This document shows positions 24,293 through 31,568 of a DNA stretch of 64,000 nucleotides, piece after piece. The position numbers were made by a program, and so were the translations under genes. The notes below the pieces were generated by a model. That model was given only the letters and a program-made list of their open reading frames with translations. It had not been told where the DNA came from and searched no databases. The first letter of the stretch is position 1; every line of letters starts with the position of its first letter. This DNA is from Bacillota bacterium (lineage in GTDB: Bacteria; Bacillota; Clostridia; Acetivibrionales; DSM-1351): contig JAEYNY010000009.1 in assembly GCA_023412275.1 (NCBI GenBank), positions 1 to 64,000 of the forward strand, read 5' to 3'.

Positions 24293-25483
24293 ATGAAAAA
24301 AATTATTAGTATTGTGTTGGTAATTATGCTTTTATCGACAGGATGCTCTTTTATTGGTCACAAAGAAGAACAGGAGCCTAGCGTTCAGGCGGCAAATCAA
24401 ACCCTAAATTCCTCTGCAACAAATACGGCTCAGGATTCTAAAGCAGCTGCTTCCGCCACAGCCACCAATTCAAAAGGACTGGCTATGGCTACAGGTACAG
24501 CAGCCCCCACAACAACAAGCTCCATGGTAAGCGGTAATTATTCCGGTAGCCAGATAAATGGTCTTGTAATAGATAATGGGGCGGGTAAAGGTATGGTACC
24601 TGCTTCTGATAAAACCAATCTTCTTATAACTTTATACTACAAAAACAAAAAAGGATTACTTGTACCTGTTACCAGAACAGTAAAAAAACAGGAAGGTCTG
24701 GCAAAGGCAGCAGTTCTCGGGTTAGTAGATGAGGCCGTAACAAAAGAACAGTTGGACTACTATGGACTTTACCCTGTACTGCCCAAAGGTACAAAGATAA
24801 AAGGTATAAATATTAAAGACAAGGTTGCTGTTATTGACTTTTCCAAGGAGTTTTTAAATTTATCCGGTAAGCAGGAAGAGCAAGAGGCGGTAGCATCGGT
24901 TGTTTATACACTGACTGGTTTCTCAACAGTATCAGACGTCAGAATCAGGGTTGAAGGAAGGGAAATATCAACTCTTGAAAATGGAACTGATTTATCAATT
25001 CTCCGAAATAGAAGCAATACTTTAATTAATTCAAGTGATACTCAAATTAAGGATGGTTGTGTAAAATGCGACTTATACTATATTTCAGATGATAGTAATA
25101 ATCACAATTATCTTGTCCCTGTATCTGTGCAGATACCACAGACAGATCCTAACGGAATACCGGAACTGATTTTCAACGAATTGAGTAAAAATCCTAATGA
25201 TACAACATACTTTACATCTATTCCGGAAGGTACAAAACTCATTTCTTTCGACCAAAAGGGAAGTACTGCTGTTCTGGATTTTTCAAGCCAGATTACAAAT
25301 TATGGTGGTTCAGAAAAAGAGGATAGTCTTCTGAACCAAATATATTATACAATCAGCCAGATGAAAGGCATACAAAAAATAAAGCTCCTTATAAACGGTA
25401 AAGAAAAGCCTCTGCCTGAAGGGACAGAAGTAGCCTCAGCTAAAAGTGTTCCTGTGACCTTTAACAAGGTAATAGATAACTAA
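24293..25483 (+). CDS. GerMN-domain lipoprotein (GerM-like)
   Basis: A 396-residue lipoprotein: signal peptide with lipobox LSTGC (Cys near 18), a Ser/Ala/Thr linker, then two GerMN domains (about 118-235 and 260-390). Each contains the paired pattern of FSKEFLNLSG in the first and LDFSSQITNYGG in the second, followed by a segment on inferred numerical values (VRIRVEGREISTLENG; IKLLINGKEKPLPEG). In Bacillus, GerM is a mother-cell sporulation lipoprotein needed for assembly of the SpoIIIA-IIQ channel. AAGGAGGAC lies 5-6 bases before the ATG. It leads into rph-rdgB-yfcE, a conserved neighbourhood in Firmicutes. Confidence 0.88.
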   Translation: MKKIISIVLVIMLLSTGCSFIGHKEEQEPSVQAANQTLNSSATNTAQDSKAAASATATNSKGLAMATGTAAPTTTSSMVSGNYSGSQINGLVIDNGAGKGMVPASDKTNLLITLYYKNKKGLLVPVTRTVKKQEGLAKAAVLGLVDEAVTKEQLDYYGLYPVLPKGTKIKGINIKDKVAVIDFSKEFLNLSGKQEEQEAVASVVYTLTGFSTVSDVRIRVEGREISTLENGTDLSILRNRSNTLINSSDTQIKDGCVKCDLYYISDDSNNHNYLVPVSVQIPQTDPNGIPELIFNELSKNPNDTTYFTSIPEGTKLISFDQKGSTAVLDFSSQITNYGGSEKEDSLLNQIYYTISQMKGIQKIKLLINGKEKPLPEGTEVASAKSVPVTFNKVIDN

Positions 25484-25601
25484 ATTTAGTGTAAAGTATA
25501 CAAAACATATAACATTAATGTTGATTATTTATCTAAATATACGGATGATTTTTTAGAATATTTGGGTTATTATTATTTTGTTTTTAAGATATGGAGGGAA
25601 T

Positions 25602-26324
25602 ATGTTGAGGCATGACGGAAGAAGCAATACACAATTGAGGCCGGTAAGGATTCTGAGAAATTACATTAAACATGCAGAAGGATCAGTTCTCATAGAAGTT
25701 GGGGATACTAAAGTAATATGCACCGCTTCTGTTGAGGAGAGGATTCCTCCTTTCAAAAAGGATTCAGGAGAAGGTTGGATAACTGCTGAATATTCTATGC
25801 TTCCCAGAGCTACAGCTACAAGGAATCAAAGAGATATTTCAAAATTAAAGCTTAATGGAAGAAGTTCTGAAATTCAGCGACTTATAGGAAGGTCACTGAG
25901 AACGATAGTTGACCTGAAACTTTTGGGTGAGAGAACTATAACCATTGACTGTGATGTAATTCAGGCCGACGGCGGAACCAGAACAGCTTCCATCACAGGA
26001 GGATATGTGGCATTAGTAGATGCATGTAGGACACTGGTTAAAAATCGCATAATTTCAAAAACGCCAATTACAGGGGCTGTGGCTGCAACAAGTGTAGGAA
26101 TTGTTAATGGTGAAGAGCTTTTAGACCTCTGTTATATTGAGGATAGTAATGCAGCGGTTGACATGAACGTTATAATGACGGATAAAGGCGAATTCATTGA
26201 GATACAGGCTACCGGCGAAAAATCAAGCTTTAGTAAGAAACAGTTGGATAAACTTTTTAATTTGGCTGAATCCGGAATAAATGAGCTTATAAAGGCTCAG
26301 AATGAGGTCTTATGGAAAGATTAA
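25602..26324 (+). CDS. rph: Ribonuclease PH
   Basis: Phosphate-dependent 3'-to-5' exoribonuclease that trims tRNA 3' ends. The 240 residues start MLRHDGRSNTQLRPVRILRN and contain GEGWITAEYSMLPRATATRN and LDLCYIEDSNAAVDMNVIM. ATG at 25602 is chosen: GGAGGG lies about 6 bases upstream and family members start here. It overlaps rdgB by 13 bases, a common arrangement in Firmicutes that suggests translational coupling. Confidence 0.96.
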   Translation: MLRHDGRSNTQLRPVRILRNYIKHAEGSVLIEVGDTKVICTASVEERIPPFKKDSGEGWITAEYSMLPRATATRNQRDISKLKLNGRSSEIQRLIGRSLRTIVDLKLLGERTITIDCDVIQADGGTRTASITGGYVALVDACRTLVKNRIISKTPITGAVAATSVGIVNGEELLDLCYIEDSNAAVDMNVIMTDKGEFIEIQATGEKSSFSKKQLDKLFNLAESGINELIKAQNEVLWKD

Positions 26325-26905
26325 TTGTTGCTACAAAAAATAAGGGAAAAATAGTTGAAATCAAGCAGGTATTATCAGGACTGCCACTTGATGTTATATC
26401 AATGAATGAAGCAGATATTGATATTGATGTAGTTGAGGATGGCGAAACTTTTGAAGAAAACTCTTTGAAAAAGGCCCTTGAAATAAGTAAAGTGTCAAAA
26501 AGCATGGTACTGGCAGACGATTCAGGATTGGAAGTTGACTTTCTGGACGGAGCTCCGGGAATTTACTCAGCCAGATTTGGAGGACCTGAAGCAAATGACG
26601 CCGATAAAAATAAAAAGTTATTGGATATGTTAAAGGATGTACCTTTTGAAAAGAGAACCGCAAGGTTTGTATGTGCAATAGCGGTAGTATTTCCAGATGG
26701 CAGGCACTTTGTAGTTAGAGGAACCTGTGAGGGATTTATAGATTTCGAATGTAAAGGCAGCAATGGCTTTGGTTACGACCCCCTTTTCTTTGTGCAGCAA
26801 TTTGATAAGACTATGGCTGAAATAGATGCAGATTTGAAAAACAAAATAAGCCATCGTGCTAAGGCGCTGGCATTAATGCAGGAAAAATTACAGAAATATT
26901 TATAA
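26312..26905 (+). CDS. rdgB: XTP/dITP diphosphatase (RdgB/HAM1)
   Basis: Removes non-canonical purine nucleotides (dITP, XTP) from the pool. The 197 residues start with the substrate-binding IVATKNKGKIVEIK and include VLADDSGLEVDFLDGAPG, YSARFGG, the glycine-rich NGFGYDPLFFV and the late KNKISHRAKAL, all typical. The start lies inside the end of rph in another frame. A metallophosphoesterase gene follows 44 bases later, completing rph-rdgB-yfcE. Confidence 0.96.
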   Translation: MERLIVATKNKGKIVEIKQVLSGLPLDVISMNEADIDIDVVEDGETFEENSLKKALEISKVSKSMVLADDSGLEVDFLDGAPGIYSARFGGPEANDADKNKKLLDMLKDVPFEKRTARFVCAIAVVFPDGRHFVVRGTCEGFIDFECKGSNGFGYDPLFFVQQFDKTMAEIDADLKNKISHRAKALALMQEKLQKYL

Positions 26906-26948
26906 TAATCGTTGTAGCAGGTTTTGCTGTACGGGGGAAGGTTTGTAA

Positions 26949-27428
26949 ATGAAAGTACTTGTTATGAGTGATACTCACGGGTATCTTACTAATGCAATGA
27001 GGGCAATAGAGAATAACCCGGATGTTGAAGTGATAATTCATTTGGGTGACTATTGCAGGGATGTGGCAGATCTTGAACAGCTATATCCGGATAAAAAGTT
27101 TGAGTATGTTTATGGAAACAGTGACTTTGGAGTTGGAACAGTTGAGGCGGAAAAGACTCTGGAAATTGAGGGTAGGAGAATATTTTTGACTCATGGTCAC
27201 AAATATTCGGTAAAGTGGGACTTGGATCGTATAATTGCCAAGGCGGAATTAGAAAATGCGCAAATTGCTCTTTACGGTCATACCCATGTGGCATTGATTG
27301 ACCAGGTCTCTGACCGCATGGTTTTAAATCCGGGAAGCATAAGTGAATCCAGAAGTAATTTATCGGAGTCATATGCAATTTTGGAGATAACGCCTGAAAA
27401 AGTAGACGCTGAATTCTTTTATATTTAG
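26949..27428 (+). CDS. YfcE/MJ0936-type metallophosphoesterase
   Basis: A 159-residue calcineurin-like phosphodiesterase with all five metal-binding motifs: MKVLVMSDTHG, HLGDYCRD, YGNSDFG, LTHGHKYS and ALYGHTHVA. E. coli YfcE and Methanocaldococcus MJ0936 hydrolyse phosphodiesters in vitro with manganese or nickel; the cellular substrate is unknown. Length is normal. GGGGAAGG lies about 9 bases before the ATG, and it appears to be the last gene of the rph transcript. Confidence 0.92.
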   Translation: MKVLVMSDTHGYLTNAMRAIENNPDVEVIIHLGDYCRDVADLEQLYPDKKFEYVYGNSDFGVGTVEAEKTLEIEGRRIFLTHGHKYSVKWDLDRIIAKAELENAQIALYGHTHVALIDQVSDRMVLNPGSISESRSNLSESYAILEITPEKVDAEFFYI

Positions 27429-27473
27429 TCAAAAGTGAACATAAAAAACATTAAAAAAATTAAAAATAAAATG

Positions 27474-27502
27474 TTGACAAAAGATAATGTACCTTGTATA
27501 AT
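27474..27502 (+). promoter_or_regulatory. Consensus sigma-A promoter of the tRNA operon
   Basis: Perfect TTGACA (27474-27479), a 17-bp spacer and perfect TATAAT (27497-27502), as expected for a highly expressed stable RNA. Confidence 0.9.
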
Positions 27503-27509
27503 AGTAAAA

Positions 27510-27540
27510 GTCAGCTGGGGGACACGCCCTAAAGGCTGAC
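27510..27540 (+). other. 5' leader hairpin of the tRNA precursor
   Basis: GTCAGC (27510-27515) pairs with GCTGAC (27535-27540), with an inner GGG/CCC pairing. It begins at the expected transcription start and may protect or guide processing of the pre-tRNA. Confidence 0.55.
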
Positions 27541-27553
27541 AAAACAAGGTATT

Positions 27554-27627
27554 GCGGGTGTAGTTCAATGGTAGAACATCAGCCTTCCAAGCTGATTGCG
27601 TGGGTTCGATTCCCATCACCCGCTCCA
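27554..27627 (+). tRNA. tRNA-Gly (anticodon TCC)
   Basis: A full cloverleaf of 74 bases with encoded CCA: acceptor stem GCGGGTG / CACCCGC, anticodon stem TCAGC / GCTGA holding CTTCCAA (TCC), and T arm TGGGTTCGATTCCCA. It is the first of two tRNAs behind a consensus promoter. Confidence 0.97.
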
Positions 27628-27631
27628 ATAT

Positions 27632-27708
27632 GTGCCCATAGCTCAGCTGGATAGAGCAACGGCCTTCTAAGCCGTAGGTCTTGGGTTCGAATCCCCATGG
27701 GCACGCCA
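27632..27708 (+). tRNA. tRNA-Arg (anticodon TCT)
   Basis: A full cloverleaf of 77 bases with encoded CCA: acceptor stem GTGCCCA / TGGGCAC, anticodon loop CTTCTAA (TCT) and T arm TGGGTTCGAATCCCCA. It reads AGA/AGG codons, the main arginine codons in this AT-rich sequence. It lies 4 bases after tRNA-Gly. Confidence 0.97.
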
Positions 27709-27745
27709 AAAAAGCATCTACTTATGTAGGTGCTTTTTATTTTGA
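27709..27745 (+). terminator. Terminator after the tRNA pair (bidirectional)
   Basis: AAAGCATCTAC and GTAGGTGCTTT form a stem with loop TTAT and are followed by T-rich sequence. It also lies over the end of the converging DUF2971 gene. Confidence 0.85.
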
Positions 27746-28531
27746 ATAATTCAAATTGTCATAAATATCAGAATGTCGTATTGTAAAGTTTGTATTATTA
27801 TTCTTATTTATAATATCGAGAAGTCTCCTGATTTCTTGTACCTCGTATTTTTTCATATGAGGTGAAGCCAGTATCTCTAGGATGATTTTAGAGGGATCAA
27901 CTTTTACTTTTACTCCTTCTTGGGGGAGGTTTTCCAGTCCAAAATGAAATCTTCGACTGACTTTGTCCTCAAGGATGGTTTCATCAGAGTATGAAGAAAC
28001 AGAGATTGATTCTTTTTTTTGCTTATAAAGAATAATTCTGAATTCATTTTCGTATATAAATTCTTTCCTTTTATTTTTAAAAGGAAGAAGTTCATTGTAA
28101 ATATAGTCGGTATTGTTTTCTGTATCAAAGTCGATATAGTTTACCTGAGACATTATCATATTATAACCATGGGGAATAACCAAGGAATTTGCAAGCCTTT
28201 CTGTCGTTGTATTGACTGCAATTCCAAAGCCTGCTCTTGCATATAATTCCCACATTGCTGCAGATTCGGTGTCGTTGATGTGCCAGCAGCTTATGGCGGC
28301 CTTTTTTCTTTTTTCATTGAATATTTTTTGGAATTCAAGTATTATATCAGCTTTATTCTTGACAGTGCCGTAATACCTGAAGTTTTCTATCATACTTTGA
28401 AAAGTTTGCTTTGGGATTGCACCTTCATATTTGTCCTTAAAACTGTCTGCACGTGCAAAGTATAACTCACCGTTAATCAAGGTAAGAAATTTTATCAAGT
28501 CATAGTATCTCCACAATTTTTGATCTTTCAC
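27737..28531 (-). CDS. DUF2971 family protein
   Basis: A protein of about 264 residues with the DUF2971 hallmarks: LWRYYDLIKFLTLINGELYF near the start, FARADSFKDKYEG, and SCWHINDTESAAMWELYA. The start is the GTG at 28531, preceded by GGAGGG about 6 bases upstream; the open frame continues to 28609 but that part overlaps a promoter and a terminator. DUF2971 proteins have no established biochemical role. They often sit in variable or defence-related parts of genomes, and here the gene lies beside tRNA genes, a common insertion site, although no other mobile-element trace was seen. Soluble, no signal peptide. Confidence 0.82.
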   Translation of the reverse strand: MKDQKLWRYYDLIKFLTLINGELYFARADSFKDKYEGAIPKQTFQSMIENFRYYGTVKNKADIILEFQKIFNEKRKKAAISCWHINDTESAAMWELYARAGFGIAVNTTTERLANSLVIPHGYNMIMSQVNYIDFDTENNTDYIYNELLPFKNKRKEFIYENEFRIILYKQKKESISVSSYSDETILEDKVSRRFHFGLENLPQEGVKVKVDPSKIILEILASPHMKKYEVQEIRRLLDIINKNNNTNFTIRHSDIYDNLNYSK

Positions 28532-28580
28532 TTTACCCTCCAAAAAAGCATTGTATATTTCTATAATCCCAATAACGGGC

Positions 28581-28611
28581 ATTATAGATGCATAAAAAAT
28601 AAAAGGCACAA
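28581..28611 (-). promoter_or_regulatory. Possible promoter of the DUF2971 gene
   Basis: On the minus strand TATAAT (28586-28581) with a TTGTGC -35-like hexamer (28611-28606) 19 bp upstream. The -10 is good, the -35 weak and the spacing long. Confidence 0.45.
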
Positions 28612-28634
28612 ATTGAAAACAATTTGTGCCTTTT
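28601..28634 (-). terminator. Terminator after gerQ
   Basis: GGCACAAATTG / CAATTTGTGCC, a perfect 11-bp stem, is followed on the minus strand by TTTTATTTTTT. A flanking A/T run on each side makes it potentially bidirectional. Confidence 0.9.
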
Positions 28635-28669
28635 GAGCTAATCAGTGAAGTAGAGCCTTTTAATATAAA

Positions 28670-29158
28670 TCAAAGGTAGAATGTAACGAATTTAATTGTA
28701 AAGAAATCACAAACTACAATGTCATCAGTTTCGGCCTGCCTTATAACAAGATAGTTAGCACCTACGGCCAAAAGTTTTCCAAATTTATCTACAAGAGTTC
28801 CGGTTCCGATAAGGAATTCTACTCTCACGGTTTTACCTATCTGTGTTCTTAGAAATCCGTTCATAAACTCAATACTTTGAGTTGTCAGCGGTTGGCCTTC
28901 AGTTGTGGGGGTAATGGGTGCCAAAGGATTAAGCTGCTGATTCATATTCTGGGGCTGTGACATTGACTGGTTTATAGGATTCATAAAAGGTATAGACTGA
29001 CCAGCCGTTGAAGAGCCCATAGGGAAAGCTGTAGAACCGAAAGGGCCTCCAGTAGGTATTCCGGTGGGCATACTTTCCGGATTTACCATATTGTTATTTT
29101 GACGGTCGTCAAAATAACAATCCGGTATGTTGTAATATGGAGTATGTGAGCTTTTCAT
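28670..29158 (-). CDS. gerQ: Spore coat protein GerQ
   Basis: A 162-residue GerQ-like protein. The N-terminal two thirds are low-complexity (Met, Pro, Gly, Asn, Gln; MVNPESMPTGIPTGGPFG), and the last 65 residues match the GerQ core: FLRTQIGKTVRVEFLIGTGT, VDKFGKLLAVGANYLVIRQ and CDFFTIKFVTFY. In Bacillus, GerQ is an inner coat protein needed for CwlJ localisation and is cross-linked by transglutaminase. It lies 33 bases downstream of the cwlJ-type gene on the same strand, so the functional partners are in one operon. Confidence 0.9.
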   Translation of the reverse strand: MKSSHTPYYNIPDCYFDDRQNNNMVNPESMPTGIPTGGPFGSTAFPMGSSTAGQSIPFMNPINQSMSQPQNMNQQLNPLAPITPTTEGQPLTTQSIEFMNGFLRTQIGKTVRVEFLIGTGTLVDKFGKLLAVGANYLVIRQAETDDIVVCDFFTIKFVTFYL

Positions 29159-29191
29159 AATTTATTCTTCCTTTCCTTAAGATACATTATT

Positions 29192-29635
29192 TTAGGTACT
29201 TGCATACTTTTGAGTGGGGATATAATAACAGTGCTGTTTTACTCTGGTTAAATATGTTCCGTTTTCACCGGGAGGAAAAAAGGATACACATGAAGGTTTA
29301 AACGGATTGAAATACCATAATGAGTTTGCAATAGCACCAAGAGTGTTGCCGGTCATAGCCCAATCAGCTATATCATAATGTACTTGTAAGGGAGTCATAT
29401 TAAATATATTTTGAGGGTTATATTGACCGTTTACGACTTCCATTACACAAGTAAACTGTCGGGGCTGGAATATTGCAGCTCTGATGTCACCATGAACTAG
29501 TCTGAAAAACTCGCCATACGGAACAGTTACTCGGTTCATAACGACAGAGGCAACCCCCCTCATACCGTCGTCCCCTTCACCTTCGGCTTCACATCTTATT
29601 AATCTTGCAAGAAGTTCTCGGTCTGTTAATGGCAT
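29192..29635 (-). CDS. cwlJ: Spore cortex-lytic enzyme CwlJ/SleB family
   Basis: A 147-residue cell-wall hydrolase of the Hydrolase_2 (SleB/CwlJ) family that degrades cortex peptidoglycan in germination. It lacks a signal peptide, as CwlJ does. Landmarks are LLARLIRCEAEGEG with the catalytic Glu, GMRGVASVVMNRV and NSLWYFNPF near the end. The ATG at 29635 has AAGGTGA about 7 bases upstream. The neighbour gerQ encodes the coat protein that CwlJ requires in Bacillus, which supports the CwlJ over the SleB assignment. Confidence 0.9.
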   Translation of the reverse strand: MPLTDRELLARLIRCEAEGEGDDGMRGVASVVMNRVTVPYGEFFRLVHGDIRAAIFQPRQFTCVMEVVNGQYNPQNIFNMTPLQVHYDIADWAMTGNTLGAIANSLWYFNPFKPSCVSFFPPGENGTYLTRVKQHCYYIPTQKYAST

Positions 29636-29821
29636 ATAAATCACCTTGAAAAATAATTTTTCTATTCACATTAGTAGTATATTAAGATGAAGTGTTTAAT
29701 GTTACATAATATTTAAGTACAAATTTATTTTGAGCCTTTATACTATTGGATTGTAGTGAAATCAAAAGAATGGGAAATTCATTATGTAAATTGAATACGT
29801 TAATTAACTTCTGAAAAAAGA

Positions 29822-29849
29822 TAAAACAAAAGCCGGTTTAACCCGGCTT
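29822..29849 (-). terminator. Intrinsic terminator after mtnN
   Basis: AAGCCGG and CCGGCTT form a stem on the minus strand and are followed by TTGTTTTAT just after the mtnN stop. The region 29636-29821 to its left is AT-rich and shows no other feature. Confidence 0.8.
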
Positions 29850-29853
29850 AATG

Positions 29854-30615
29854 TCATGCTATTTCTGAAACAAAATGTTCTACAATTCCTCTGGTAAAAT
29901 GAGAGGCCGCTTCTTCGATAAATCTGGGGAAGTTGATATTTGCATGCTCATCGGCTTTATCGGAAATAACACGGAATATAACATAATCAACACCATGTTC
30001 GTAACAAACCTGTGCCACGGCTGCCCCTTCCATTTCAATACATTTTAGATTTTCTATTTCCTGTGTAAGGCTTACAACCTTGCTGCTGTCTGCAATAAAT
30101 TGGTCTCCGCTTGCCACTGTACCTGTTACGATATTTGGAGTACAGATATTAAACTCTTTTAAGATACTTTCATCCACATCTGTATTCAAGCAGCTAGATA
30201 CATAAAATTCAGCAGATTTTTTACCCAGTGACACCATATGAGAAGGAGCAACAAATGTTCCAACTCCTAAAAGAGGTATTTCAAACTTACTGAATCCCGG
30301 CAAGGAACTTGCATCCATATCATGCTGCACCAGCTTGTCCGCGACAATTATATCGCCTATTTTTAAGTTTTTGTCAGCCCCTCCGGCAACGCCTGTAAAA
30401 AGGACAACGTCAACATCAAAGGTTTCTATAAGTGTAGTAACAGTTGAACCTGCAGCAACCTTGCCACATTTTGAGAAAACCAGAACAACGTCTTTGCCGA
30501 ATAGTTTGCCAATATAATATTCGCGCATAGCAATAGTTTTTGTTTCATTTATCAGCATGCTTTCTGCTAATAGCTTTATTTCCTGTTCCATAGCTCCAAT
30601 TATTCCTATAAGCAT
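29854..30615 (-). CDS. mtnN: 5'-methylthioadenosine/S-adenosylhomocysteine nucleosidase
   Basis: Releases adenine from methylthioadenosine and S-adenosylhomocysteine, feeding methionine salvage and the activated methyl cycle. The 253 residues start MLIGIIGAMEQEIKLL and contain VLFTGVAGGADKNLKIGDI, ENLKCIEMEGAAVAQVCYE (catalytic region) and FRVISDKADEHANINF. It is about 20 residues longer than the common 230-residue form, with the extra length in the middle. AGGAGG lies before the ATG. It is monocistronic between two terminators. Confidence 0.95.
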   Translation of the reverse strand: MLIGIIGAMEQEIKLLAESMLINETKTIAMREYYIGKLFGKDVVLVFSKCGKVAAGSTVTTLIETFDVDVVLFTGVAGGADKNLKIGDIIVADKLVQHDMDASSLPGFSKFEIPLLGVGTFVAPSHMVSLGKKSAEFYVSSCLNTDVDESILKEFNICTPNIVTGTVASGDQFIADSSKVVSLTQEIENLKCIEMEGAAVAQVCYEHGVDYVIFRVISDKADEHANINFPRFIEEAASHFTRGIVEHFVSEIA

Positions 30616-30641
30616 AAATAATCCTCCTGCTTTATAAATTT

Positions 30642-30675
30642 AAAAGGCCTGCAGGCATAATTTGCCTACAGACCT
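30642..30675 (-). terminator. Terminator after the ferredoxin-like gene
   Basis: GGTCTGTAGGC and GCCTGCAGGCC pair (two G-U pairs) on the minus strand and are followed by TTTTAAATTT. Confidence 0.8.
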
Positions 30676-30720
30676 ATTATAATGGAAAAATTATTCAATT
30701 TAAACTACCAATTCCATTAA

Positions 30721-31452
30721 TTAACTTTGCAGTACTTCTCCGTTTGTACCTATTGTTACAATACTCCAAGGAAGCATTTTTCCCGAATTAATCAAGGCAG
30801 TTTTAACCGCACTTACAATGCCTCCACAGCAAGGGACTTCCATTCGGAGAACTTTCACACTGTTAATGTTATTGTTTGCAATAATTGCAGTAAGTTTCTC
30901 TGAATAATCACCTTCGTCCAACTTAGGACATCCGATAAGTGTAATTCTGTTTTTCATGAAATCCTTGTGAATGTTTGCATATGCGTATGCAGTGCAATCG
31001 GCGGCAATCAGCAGGTCGCAGTTGTCAAAGTATGGTGCATTAACCGGAACTAGCTTGATTTGACATGGCCACTGCATAAGCTCTGATACCGCTGGAACAG
31101 AAGCTGCAGTTGATACGGGTTCCGCCGCCGGAGCCTTCTTTATTGCCATTGCTCTAGAACCGGGGCATCCGCCGTGCATGTGATGATGTATTGGAGGAGT
31201 TTGTACAGCGGTTTTCATTTCAATATTCTTTTTGACAAGTTCTTCATCGTATGCATCTGCTTCTCGTTCCTCAATAGTTATTGCATTTGTAGGACATTCA
31301 GGAAGGCAATTTCCGAGCCCGTCACAGTAACTGTCGGATATAAGTTTTGCCTTGCCGTTTTCTATAACCAGTGCACCTTCATGACATGCTGTTACACATA
31401 ACCCGCACCCATTGCACTTTTCTTCATCTATTCTTATAATATTTCTCTTCAT
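30721..31452 (-). CDS. 4Fe-4S ferredoxin-type protein with His-rich linker
   Basis: A 243-residue iron-sulfur protein. The N-terminal ferredoxin module has C13/C16/C19/C23 (CNGCGLCVTAC) and a second cluster region CDGLGNCLPECP. A linker follows with a metal-ligand-rich patch (HHHMHGGCPGS, about 91-101). The C-terminal domain of about 120 residues ends in an uncommon CCGGIVSAVK segment and has CPKLDEGDY. This family of clostridial ferredoxin-like proteins is often paired with a Crp/Fnr regulator and hybrid-cluster or nitrosative-stress genes. Here the Crp/Fnr gene diverges 116 bases away. It probably transfers electrons or senses redox state; partner enzyme unknown. Confidence 0.82.
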   Translation of the reverse strand: MKRNIIRIDEEKCNGCGLCVTACHEGALVIENGKAKLISDSYCDGLGNCLPECPTNAITIEEREADAYDEELVKKNIEMKTAVQTPPIHHHMHGGCPGSRAMAIKKAPAAEPVSTAASVPAVSELMQWPCQIKLVPVNAPYFDNCDLLIAADCTAYAYANIHKDFMKNRITLIGCPKLDEGDYSEKLTAIIANNNINSVKVLRMEVPCCGGIVSAVKTALINSGKMLPWSIVTIGTNGEVLQS

Positions 31453-31522
31453 AATATAACTCTCCTTTAAATATATATTTGATTTTGTTTGTCGTTTAAA
31501 TGATTATGTAATTATTATAAGG

Positions 31523-31555
31523 TATAATTATATTAAGTTCGGTATCTGGAGATAC
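31523..31555 (+). promoter_or_regulatory. Promoter and candidate operator of the Crp/Fnr gene
   Basis: TATAAT at 31523-31528 (no convincing -35), followed by the inverted repeat GTATCT-GG-AGATAC at 31542-31555, just before the SD. Its position near the start of transcription suits autorepression, and the gap also holds the ferredoxin gene's upstream region. Confidence 0.45.
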
Positions 31556-31568
31556 AAAAGGAGGAACT

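Noticed and set aside
26989..27432. 147-residue minus-strand frame
   Set aside because: It is antisense to the metallophosphoesterase with all five metal motifs; no SD or family resemblance.
19539..27540. Identical GTCAGC/GCTGAC outer stems in the argG leader and the tRNA-Arg operon leader
   Set aside because: A 6-bp stem can recur by chance, the inner stems differ and the strands differ. An arginine-linked shared element is not supported without more examples.
27425..27709. 94-residue minus-strand frame reading MACPWGFEPKTYGLEG and MGIEPTQSAWKADVL
   Set aside because: It lies exactly on the antisense strand of the two tRNA genes; this is the well-known false protein created by tRNA loci.
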